A DNA stretch of 64,000 nt from Caballeronia concitans. Its GTDB lineage: Bacteria; Pseudomonadota; Gammaproteobacteria; Burkholderiales; Burkholderiaceae. Position numbers and translations under genes: made by a program. The notes below the pieces were generated by a model. It saw only the letters and a program-made list of their open reading frames with translations, had not been told where the DNA came from and did no database searches. The first letter of the stretch is position 1. The number at the start of each line of letters is the position of its first letter. The stretch is taken from contig NZ_FCNV02000001.1 of the NCBI RefSeq assembly GCF_001544615.1, positions 1,240,001 through 1,304,000 of the forward strand. The letters are read 5' to 3'. Positions 8,433 to 16,800 of the stretch are shown here, piece after piece.

Positions 8433-8780
8433 ATGAACATCCGCTCCCGCCTGCTTCCGCTTCTCACGATTCCGCTCGCGCTCATGGCCGGCTGCACGTC
8501 CTATTACCGCAACATCGACGCGTGCAAGGAACGGATGCACGCCGAATATCCGGATGCCGCGAGCGCGCCGCTGAAAGTCACCGGTTCGGGCGCGGCTATC
8601 CACGGCACGCGCGTCGTCGTGCACGGCACGATCAAAACGCCGGCGACGCCGCCCGCGACCAAGACCACCGACACGCCCGCCGCCGCCGAATGCACGTTCA
8701 CCGACAACACGCTGACGGCCTTCCAGTGGCTCGCGCCCGCGAAGCTCGTGCCGAAGCCGCAGGCGGACGACGACCAGTAG
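8433..8780 (+). CDS. Small outer-membrane-type lipoprotein, function unknown
   Basis: 115 residues. MNIRSRLLPLLTIPLALMAGC is a signal peptide with lipobox LMAGC; mature Cys at about residue 21 followed by TSYYRN. The mature domain contains ATPPATKTTDTPAAAEC, a Thr/Pro/Ala-rich linker, and ends PKPQADDDQ. ATG 8433 is chosen over 8394 because it puts the signal peptide at the N-terminus. No family recognised. Confidence 0.72.
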   Translation: MNIRSRLLPLLTIPLALMAGCTSYYRNIDACKERMHAEYPDAASAPLKVTGSGAAIHGTRVVVHGTIKTPATPPATKTTDTPAAAECTFTDNTLTAFQWLAPAKLVPKPQADDDQ

Positions 8781-8892
8781 GCATCGCCCGGACGCGCGAT
8801 ATTGAAAGCCATTCGACAACCTCGCGCACCTCACGCATAATCGGCGACTCACTTGCCACGGCTCGTTCGAAGCCAACTCGCGAGGACATCCA

Positions 8893-9477
8893 ATGGGCAA
8901 GACCCGGCTCGAAGCGTTCAGCGATGGCGTCATCGCGATCATCATCACGATCATGGTGCTGGAACTCAAAGTCCCGCACGGCGACGACCTCGCCGCGCTC
9001 GCGCCGCTCGTTCCCGTGCTCGCCGCCTACGTGCTCAGTTTCATCTACGTGGGCATCTACTGGAGCAATCATCACCATCTGCTGCACGCCATCAAGCGCG
9101 TGAACGGCTCCGTGCTGTGGGCCAACCTGCATCTGCTCTTCTGGCTCTCGCTTTTTCCGTTCACGACGAACTGGATGGGCGAGAACCATCTCACCGCCGT
9201 GCCGACCGCCTGCTACGGCTTCGTGCTTTTCATGACGGCCGTCGCGTACTACATCCTCACGCGCACGCTCATTTCGATGCACGGCGAGAACTCGCCGCTC
9301 GAACGCGCGCTCGGCGCGGATCGCAAGGGCAAGATATCCGTGCTGCTGTATCTCGTGGCGATCGCGGCGTCGTTCTGGCAGCCGTGGATCGCCGCCGCGA
9401 TCTATGCGATCGTCGCGGTCGTGTGGCTCGTGCCGGATCGACGCATCGAAAACATGCTGGTGAGCGAGGAGCAATGA
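8893..9477 (+). CDS. TMEM175-family (DUF1211) potassium-channel-like membrane protein
   Basis: 194 residues, about six helices. The N-terminus MGKTRLEAFSDGVIAI contains the R-x-x-x-F-S-D signature of TMEM175 helix 1, which forms the pore in the family; bacterial homologues studied so far are tetrameric potassium-leak channels. A second family feature is YWSNHHHLLHAI in helix 3. AGGA six bases before ATG 8893 supports the start. The next gene starts four bases after its stop, so the two are almost certainly co-translated. Confidence 0.85.
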   Translation: MGKTRLEAFSDGVIAIIITIMVLELKVPHGDDLAALAPLVPVLAAYVLSFIYVGIYWSNHHHLLHAIKRVNGSVLWANLHLLFWLSLFPFTTNWMGENHLTAVPTACYGFVLFMTAVAYYILTRTLISMHGENSPLERALGADRKGKISVLLYLVAIAASFWQPWIAAAIYAIVAVVWLVPDRRIENMLVSEEQ

Positions 9478-9481
9478 CGCG

Positions 9482-9943
9482 GTGATTCGCATCGGCCTCA
9501 TCTCCGATACGCACAACCTCGTGCGCCCCGAAGCGCTCGACGCACTGCGCGCGTGCGATCACATCATCCATGCGGGCGATATCTGCAAGCGCGAAGTCCT
9601 CGACGCGCTTGCGTCGCTTGCACCGCTCACCGTCGTGCGCGGCAACAACGACATCGGCGAGGACGTCGCGTCGCTGCCGGAGCACGCGCGCATCGAACTC
9701 GGCGGCGCGACGATCCACGTCGTGCACGATATCGCCGATCTTCCCGCGCAACTCGACGGCATCGATGTCGTCGTGACCGGGCATTCGCACAAACCTGTTG
9801 TCGCGCGGCGCGACGGCGTGCTGTTCGTGAATCCGGGCAGCGCGGGGCCGCGTCGCTTCAAGTTGCCGGTCACAGTCGCATTGCTCGACGTCGATACCGA
9901 TGCTGAAACGATCGATGCGCGCATCGTGACGCTCATCGCCTAG
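9482..9943 (+). CDS. YfcE/MJ0936-family metallophosphoesterase
   Basis: 153 residues. Calcineurin-like phosphoesterase motifs are complete: ISDTHN (metal ligands D, H), HAGDIC, RGNND (N ligand), HDI, TGHSHKP (two His) and a C-terminal NPGSAGPRR. Such proteins hydrolyse phosphodiesters or phosphomonoesters; the physiological substrate is unknown. The start is GTG 9482, four bases after the stop of the TMEM175-like gene, implying coupling; the nearest Shine-Dalgarno (GAGGAG) is inside that gene's end. Confidence 0.88.
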   Translation: MIRIGLISDTHNLVRPEALDALRACDHIIHAGDICKREVLDALASLAPLTVVRGNNDIGEDVASLPEHARIELGGATIHVVHDIADLPAQLDGIDVVVTGHSHKPVVARRDGVLFVNPGSAGPRRFKLPVTVALLDVDTDAETIDARIVTLIA

Positions 9944-9946
9944 GGA

Positions 9947-9979
9947 CAAAAAAAGGGCCGGCGCTTGACGCGCCGGCCC
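9947..9979 (-). terminator. Terminator between phosphoesterase and ProP-like genes
   Basis: Perfect 10-bp stem GGGCCGGCGC (9955-9964) with GCGCCGGCCC (9970-9979). The A run at 9948-9954 gives a strong T tail on the minus strand, ending the MFS gene; on the plus strand the tail TTCTTC is weaker but may serve the phosphoesterase gene. Confidence 0.85.
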
Positions 9980-10002
9980 TTCTTCACATCGACCCAAATC
10001 GC

Positions 10003-11487
10003 TTATGCGCGGGCGGCGTTGTCGAACATGGAATCGTCCATTTCCGCAGCCTCGCGATGGCCGCGCAGGATCGCATGCGCTTCCGAATGCGACGCCACCG
10101 CGGGCGGCGAGCCCTTCAGCGGCTTCTTCGCCGTTTCGTGCAGCGCGAGCACCGACACGATGCCGATCACCGATGCGCCCATCAGATAGTACGCGGGCAT
10201 CATCAGCATGCCGGTCTTGTCGACGAGCCATGCCGTGACGAGCGGCGTCGTGCCGCCGAACAGCGACACCGACACGTTGAAGCCGATCGCGAGCGCGCCG
10301 TAGCGGATCTTCGTCGGGAAGAGCGCGGGCAGCGAGGAGGGCATCACGCCCGTGAACGTCGAAAGCAGCGCGCCGAGAATCATCATGCCCGCGAAAACCG
10401 ACGGCATCGTGCCGACGCGAATCAGCGTGAGCGCCGGAATCGAGAGCACCAACAAGCCGACGCAGCCCGCGAGCATCACCGGCTTGCGGCCGATGGCATC
10501 CGACAGACGGCCCGCGAGCAGCGTGAGCGGCACCATCAGCACCATCACCACGAGCACGATGAAGAGGCCATGCGTCTCGTTGAACTTGAGCGTCGCGGAC
10601 AGATAACTCGGCAGATACGACAGCGCCATGTAATCGGTCACGTTGAAGATCAGCACGAGGCCGACGCATTGCAGAAGCGGCTTCCACTGCTGCACGAGCG
10701 TTTCGCGGAACTGCGTCTTCGTGGTTTCGTGCGCGGCCGCTTCCATCTTGTCGGCTTCGCGCTGGAACGCAGGCGTCTCTTCGAGCTTCATGCGGATATA
10801 CAAGCCGATGAGCCCGAGCGGACCCGCGACGAGGAACGGAATGCGCCAGCCCCAGCCGAGCAGCGCGTCCTTCGACAGCACGCCGGTCAGCACCGCGACC
10901 ACGCCCGCGCCGAGCACGTAACCGACGAGCGTGCCGCATTCGAGGAAGCTCGACATGAAGCCGCGCTTCTTGTCCGGCGAGAATTCGGCGATGAACGTCG
11001 CTGCGCCGCCGTACTCGCCGCCCGTCGAAAAGCCCTGCACGAGCCGCGCGACGAGCAGCAGCACGGGCGCCATCACGCCGATCGTGTCGTAGCTCGGAAT
11101 CAGGCCGATACAGAACGTGCCGATGGCCATCATGATCATCGTCATCGCGAGCACGCGCTTGCGGCCGATGCGGTCGCCGAGCGGGCCGAACACCATGCCG
11201 CCGAGCGGACGCACGAGGAACGCGGCCGCGAACGTGCCGAAGGTCGCGAGCAGCTGCGCGGTCGGGCTGCTCGACGGGAAGAACACCTTGCCGAGCGTCA
11301 CGGCGATGTAGCTGTACACGCCGAAGTCGAACCATTCCATCGCGTTGCCGATGGCCATGGCGCCGACGGCGCGCTTGAGAAGTGATTGATCGACGATGGT
11401 GATGTCGTCGAGCGTGAGACTGGTCGATGCATTCGATGCTTGGGACGCACTGCGCTTGCGCCAGAGGCCGTCGTGTAGAGCGGTCAT
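10003..11487 (-). CDS. proP: MFS proline/betaine (ProP-type) symporter
   Basis: 494 residues of the metabolite:H+ symporter family. Typical motifs are AIGNAMEWFDFGVYSY in helix 1, GPLGDRIGRKRVL in loop 2-3, and LVARLVQGFSTGGEYGGAA in helix 4, which is characteristic of ProP/ShiA-type carriers. It probably imports an osmolyte or organic acid with protons; E. coli ProP has a C-terminal coiled coil that I do not see here, so the osmosensing role is uncertain. ATG 11487 (MTALHDGL) is chosen because further upstream residues have no family character. Confidence 0.82.
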   Translation of the reverse strand: MTALHDGLWRKRSASQASNASTSLTLDDITIVDQSLLKRAVGAMAIGNAMEWFDFGVYSYIAVTLGKVFFPSSSPTAQLLATFGTFAAAFLVRPLGGMVFGPLGDRIGRKRVLAMTMIMMAIGTFCIGLIPSYDTIGVMAPVLLLVARLVQGFSTGGEYGGAATFIAEFSPDKKRGFMSSFLECGTLVGYVLGAGVVAVLTGVLSKDALLGWGWRIPFLVAGPLGLIGLYIRMKLEETPAFQREADKMEAAAHETTKTQFRETLVQQWKPLLQCVGLVLIFNVTDYMALSYLPSYLSATLKFNETHGLFIVLVVMVLMVPLTLLAGRLSDAIGRKPVMLAGCVGLLVLSIPALTLIRVGTMPSVFAGMMILGALLSTFTGVMPSSLPALFPTKIRYGALAIGFNVSVSLFGGTTPLVTAWLVDKTGMLMMPAYYLMGASVIGIVSVLALHETAKKPLKGSPPAVASHSEAHAILRGHREAAEMDDSMFDNAARA

Positions 11488-12101
11488 AGGGTGAAGAACT
11501 CCGTGTTCAAATGCCCAGCGCTCCCGCGAAAACGGCTCGCGAAAAGCGTCGGGCGCGCCGGCGAGCGGCGCGTATTGCCGGATAGTGCAGTTTCGTGACG
11601 GCGCCGCAGCGCATTCGGATCGTCGATGCGAAAGACGATGGTTCTTCGCGCGCCGGACGAGGAAGTCCGAAGCGGAAGATCGAATGGCAAGCACGGTGCC
11701 GGTGCCTCGCGGCGGAAGTCGCGAAATTGCACTCGGGATGAAACAAACGAATTTGACGGGCGGACGGCGAACTCGGGGAGCTGCCGCGGGTGGAACCGCT
11801 ACGTCGGCGAAACTACAAGGCTTGGAACGAAAAAGGCCGGCGTGCGCGAAAAACGCTAAATACCGACAAGCCTCTTTGTATAAAAACTGTCACTACCACG
11901 CAGTGCTTGATGCAACCGCCTGCGCGTGAATGATGGTGAATTGCTGTTGATAACGAGCGAGATAATAACACGATGACAGACGATGTGCAAACCGGCCCGT
12001 CGGACGGGTTCATTGCGCATCGCTGAATCCCTTGTGGGACATAGGATTCGGCCTAGTTGCGTCTTAACTTTTTAGTACGTATTTCGGACGCGCCGGCCAA
12101 C
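11488..12101. other. 614-base intergenic region between proP and yggX
   Basis: No convincing gene. The right part (about 11,870-12,060) is clearly less GC-rich than its surroundings. It holds a GATAAT (-10-like) at 11961-11966 and a 17-codon ATG frame at 11973-12026 without a ribosome-binding site. The proP promoter must lie in the left or middle part, but I cannot place it. A small RNA ending at the 12,102-12,131 hairpin is possible but unproven. Confidence 0.5.
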
Positions 12102-12131
12102 AAAAAACCGACCACGGCGGGTCGGTTTTTC
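12102..12131. terminator. Rho-independent terminator downstream of yggX
   Basis: Stem AAACCGACC (12105-12113) with GGTCGGTTT (12120-12128), T/A runs on both sides, so it can work in both directions. On the minus strand it ends argA-yggX; on the plus strand it would end any transcript from the intergenic region. Confidence 0.8.
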
Positions 12132-12149
12132 GTCTAAGCAAAGGCCGGA

Positions 12150-12422
12150 TCAGCTTTGCGGCGGCACGTAGCCGGAAGCGGTATCGGCGCCTTCGCCGAA
12201 GAAGTACTTTTCGGTCTGTTTGATCAGATACTGACGGGCGCGCGGATCGGCCATGTTCAGGCGATTCTCGTTGATGAGCATCGTCTGCTGCTTGAGCCAG
12301 CCTTGCCATGCTTCCTTCGAGACCGTCTCGTAGATGCGCTTGCCGAGCTCGCCCGGCAGCGGCGGAAAGTCCAGTCCCTCGGCTTCCTTGCCGAGCTTTG
12401 CGCATTGAATCATTCGGGCCAT
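12150..12422 (-). CDS. yggX: Probable Fe(2+)-trafficking protein YggX
   Basis: 90 residues, the exact family length. [19 protein letters not shown] shows the conserved Cys7 and the loop that follows, and [18 protein letters not shown] is the family signature. YggX proteins protect Fe-S clusters against oxidative damage. It lies 64 bases after argA on the same strand, the usual arrangement in this bacterial group, and is followed by a terminator. Confidence 0.95.
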   Translation of the reverse strand: MARMIQCAKLGKEAEGLDFPPLPGELGKRIYETVSKEAWQGWLKQQTMLINENRLNMADPRARQYLIKQTEKYFFGEGADTASGYVPPQS

Positions 12423-12486
12423 CGTGTGTTTCTCCTGTATCGGGTGCGGGACGCGTTTTATGAGTGCGCGCGTCCGGAAATCGTGT

Positions 12487-13857
12487 TCAAAGCTGTTTCA
12501 TCAGCACGAGCGACTTGCGCTGCCAGTTGTAGAGGCGGCGGCGGTCTTCGGGCAGATCGTCCACCGTGACTTTCACGAAGCCGCGTTTGAGGAACCAGTG
12601 CTCGGTGCGCGTCGTGAGCACGAAGATGCGCGTGAGGCCGCGCGCGCGGGCGCGCTGCTCGATGCGCTTCAGGAGCCGCTCGCCGTCGCCCGAGCCTTGC
12701 GCTTCCGGCGCGACCGTCAGGCACGCCATTTCGCCGATGCGCTCCTGGGTGTACGGATAAAGCGCCGCGCAGCCGAAGAGCACGCCGTCGTGCTCGATGA
12801 CCGAAAAGTGGTCGATATCCCGCTCGATCTGGTGACGCCCGCGCCGCACGAGCGTGCCGTCGGATTCGAGCGGCTCGATCAGCGTGAGAATGCCGCCGAC
12901 GTCGTCGGGCGTGGCTTCGCGCAGGCTTTCGAGGTTCTCGTACGAGATCATCGTGCCGACGCCGTCGTGCAGGAAGAGTTCGAGCAGCACGCTGCCGTCG
13001 AGCGCGTACGGAATGATGTGCGCGCGCGCCACGCCGCCGCGGCAGGCGCGGATCGCGTGCTTCAGATAGAAAGCGGTGTCGCCCTGAAGCTCGCCGGATT
13101 CGTGCAGGCGATACGCGTCGTCGAGCGACATTTCGCGCACGAGCTCGCCTTCCTGATCGACGAGGCCGGGAATTTCGGTGACGAAGATGATCTTGTCGGC
13201 GCGCAGCGCGATGGCGGCGGCGGACGCGACGTCTTCCATCGACAGATTGAACGCCTCGCCCGTCGGCGAAAAGCCGAGCGACGAGAGCAGCACGAGCTTG
13301 TTGCTCGCGAGCGACTGGCGGATGGAATCGCCGTCGATCTTGCGCACGACGCCCGTGTGCTGGAAATCCACGCCGTCCAGAATGCCGACCGGCCGCGCCG
13401 TCACGAAGTTGCCCGACACGACGCTGATGTGCGCGTGAGCCATCGGCGTGTTCGGCAAGCCTTGGCTGATCGCGGCCTCGATGTCGAGGCGCACTTCGCC
13501 GGCGGCTTCCTTCGCGGATTCGAGCGCGCGGGCATCGGTTATGCGAAGCCCATGCGAGAACGACGATTCGACGCCGTGCAGGCTCAACTGTTCGTCGAGC
13601 TGCGGGCGCGAGCCGTGCACGAGCACGACGTGGATGCCCATGGCGTGCAGCAGGCCGACGTCCTGCACCAGCGCGTTCAGCCGTCCTTCCTGCACCAGTT
13701 CTCCGCCGAACGCGACGACGAACGTCTTGTTTCGGAACGCGTGAATATACGGGGCGACGGAGCGCATCCAGTCGACGAACTGGGCGAGGGGATTGGGCGC
13801 GTCGGCTTCCATTGCAGCCGGCTGCGACGCGAGGGCGAGGTCGGTTTGGGAATTCAT
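12487..13857 (-). CDS. argA: Amino-acid N-acetyltransferase (N-acetylglutamate synthase)
   Basis: 456 residues. The first committed step of arginine biosynthesis: acetyl-CoA plus glutamate to N-acetylglutamate. An N-terminal amino-acid-kinase fold (about 25-290) has [10 protein letters not shown] and [11 protein letters not shown]; a C-terminal GNAT domain (about 310-450) has [17 protein letters not shown] for acetyl-CoA binding. ATG 13857 gives the classic ArgA length. It is divergent from hrpA with only 22 bases between start codons, so their promoters must overlap each other's coding regions. Confidence 0.95.
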   Translation of the reverse strand: MNSQTDLALASQPAAMEADAPNPLAQFVDWMRSVAPYIHAFRNKTFVVAFGGELVQEGRLNALVQDVGLLHAMGIHVVLVHGSRPQLDEQLSLHGVESSFSHGLRITDARALESAKEAAGEVRLDIEAAISQGLPNTPMAHAHISVVSGNFVTARPVGILDGVDFQHTGVVRKIDGDSIRQSLASNKLVLLSSLGFSPTGEAFNLSMEDVASAAAIALRADKIIFVTEIPGLVDQEGELVREMSLDDAYRLHESGELQGDTAFYLKHAIRACRGGVARAHIIPYALDGSVLLELFLHDGVGTMISYENLESLREATPDDVGGILTLIEPLESDGTLVRRGRHQIERDIDHFSVIEHDGVLFGCAALYPYTQERIGEMACLTVAPEAQGSGDGERLLKRIEQRARARGLTRIFVLTTRTEHWFLKRGFVKVTVDDLPEDRRRLYNWQRKSLVLMKQL

Positions 13858-13879
13858 GCCGGGATTATAATGCGACGCT

Positions 13880-16800
13880 ATGCCGAATGTTTTCAAACGC
13901 CCCGCGCAGCCGGGCAAGCCGCAATCCGCCGATAAAGCCCTCGATACCCAGGAGCAGTTGAAGAAGCTGCGTGAGAATCTCTTGCGCGAGGCGAAGTCCG
14001 GCGCGGAAGAAGAGGGGCTCAGCAAGAAGGAACTGGCGGCGCGCCGCTTCGCCGGGGCGGGGGATGCGCAGAAGCAGCCCGCGACGTCATCGGTTCGCGA
14101 TGCGGGTGGCAGCAAATCGTCGATGCGTTCGCAAGATGCGGTCGGGTCGAAGGCGGTCGTGATTCCCGGCGAGACGAGCGGACGCGCGCAGTCGCACGAA
14201 AGCCGTGGCAAGTCATCTGTGCAGAATCGCGATTCGCGCACCGATCGCAATGCGTCGCAAGCGAAAGATTCGTCACAGCGAAGCGCTGAAGTATCGAACC
14301 GCGATACGCGTAGCCAACCGACCCAAGCCGCCGACGCGCCGCGCACGCAAGCGAACGTCGATCGCAAGCAGGAAGCACCGCAACGACGCGACCGCAGCCA
14401 GCGTACTGCCAACTCCGCGCAGGAAACTTCCCGCGCGCCCAACCGCGATAAGCAATCGTCCGACGCGCGACGCACCGAGGCGAGCGTCGATCGCAACGAT
14501 AAGGCTGACCGAAGCCCGCGCGCCCCACGCCCCGACGCCGCCGCGCAGCAAACTGCCCGCGCGCCGAACCGCGATACGCGCAGCGCGCAGGCGCATTCGT
14601 CCGAAGCGAGACGCTCGAAACCCGAAAACGACCGCAGCGAGCGCGCGGAACGTGTCGCGGTTCCGGGCCAGCGCCGTCAGCCACGCACCGACGACTCCAC
14701 GCCGGAAAGGGCCCGCGCATCGAACCGCGATGCGCCCGCTCGCCGCCCCCGCGAGCCACGCGTCGTTACCCCGAACCCGATCCCGCCGATCAGCTTCCCG
14801 GAAGCGCTGCCCGTCTCTGGCCGACGCGAGGAAATCGCGCGCGCGATCGACGCGAATCAGGTCGTGATCGTCAGCGGTGAAACCGGCTCGGGCAAGACCA
14901 CGCAGCTTCCGAAAATCTGCCTTGCGCTCGGACGCGGCCTCGGCGCGGGCGGCAGCGGCCTGATCGGTCATACGCAGCCGCGCCGCATCGCGGCATCGGC
15001 GACGGGCCGGCGCATCGCGGAAGAACTCGGCACGCCGTTCGGCGAAGTCGTCGGCTACAAGGTGCGTTTCACGGACAACCTCGCGCCGGGCGCATCGGTC
15101 AAGCTGATGACGGACGGCATCCTGCTCGCGGAAACGCAAACCGATCCGCTGCTGAACGCCTACGACACGATCATCATCGACGAGGCGCACGAACGCAGCC
15201 TCAACATCGACTTTCTGCTCGGCTATCTGAAGGAAATCCTGCCGAAGCGCCCCGATCTGAAGCTGATCGTCACGTCCGCGACCATCGACGCCGAGCGTTT
15301 CGCGCGCCATTTCGGCAGCGATGAAAAGCCCGCGCCGGTGATCGAGGTGAGCGGGCGGCTGTATCCGGTGGAAGTCCGCTACCGGCCGATCGAAGAGGAA
15401 AGCGAGGCCGTCAAGAACGCGCAGGGCACGGCGCAGAAACGCAACGACCGCAAGACGGACCGCGATCTGATGGAAGGCATCGTCGATGCCGTCGATGAAC
15501 TCTGCCGCGTCGGTCCCGGCGATGTGCTCGTGTTCCTGCCCGGCGAGCGCGAAATTCGCGACGCGGCGGAAGCGCTGCGCAAGCATCATCCGCCGCACAC
15601 GGAGATTCTGCCGCTCTTCGCGCGCCTCTCCGCGCAGGAGCAGGAGCGCGTGTTCAGGCCGTCGAACGCGCGGCGAATCGTGCTTGCTACCAACGTCGCG
15701 GAAACGTCGCTGACGGTGCCGGGCATCCGCTATGTCGTGGACACAGGCATGGCGCGCGTGAAGCGTTATTCGTATCGCAACAAGGTCGAGCAGTTGCAGA
15801 TCGAGCCGGTGTCGCAGGCGGCGGCGAACCAGCGCGCGGGCCGCTGCGGGCGTGTGGCGGACGGCGTGTGCATCCGTCTCTACGACGAAGCCGATTTCCA
15901 GGCGCGGCCGCGCTTCACCGATCCCGAAATCTTGCGTTCGTCGCTCGCGGCGGTCATTCTGCGCATGAAGTCGCTGCATCTGACGGCGATCGAAACGTTC
16001 CCGTTCATCGAGCCGCCGCCGGGACGCGCGATCGCGGACGGCTATCAGTTGCTGAACGAACTCGGCGCCGTCGATGACGACAACGCGCTCACGCCGCTTG
16101 GCCGCGAACTCGCGCGCCTGCCGCTCGATCCGCGCGTCGGCCGCATGATTCTCGCCGCGCGCGATCATCACGCGCTCACCGAAGTGCTCGTGATCGCATC
16201 GGCGCTGTCGGTGCAGGATCCGCGCGACCGGCCGATCGAGGCGCAGGAGCAGGCGGATCAGGCGCATCGGCAGTTCGTCGACGAACGCTCAGAATTCCTG
16301 CAATGGACGCGCATCTGGAAGTGGTTCGAGGAAGCCGTCGCGCACAAGAAGTCGAACAAGCAACTCGCCGATGCCTGCCGCGCGAACTTCCTGTCGCATC
16401 TGCGGCTGCGCGAATGGCGCGACGTGCATTCGCAATTGCTGACGGTCGTGCGCGAACAGGGCTGGCGTCTGAACGAATCGGAAGCGACGTTCGAGCAGAT
16501 TCATCTCTCGCTCCTGACGGGCCTGCTCGGCAATATCGGCCTCAAAGCCGACGACGAGCCGCACTACCTCGGCGCGCGCGGCATCAAGTTCCATCTGTGG
16601 CCCGGCTCCGCGCTGCTGAAGAAAGCGGGGCGCTGGGTGATGGCGGGCGAACTCGTCGAGACGAGCCGTCTGTATGCGCGGACCATCGCGAAGATCGAGC
16701 CGGAATGGCTTGAAACCGTCGGCGGGCATCTGCTGCGCAAGTCGCTGTCGGACGCGCACTGGGAGAAGAAGGCCGCACAGGTCGTCGCCTACGAGCGCGC

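Noticed and set aside
11973-12026. 17-codon ATG frame in the proP-yggX gap
   Set aside because: No ribosome-binding site and no conserved character; too short to defend.
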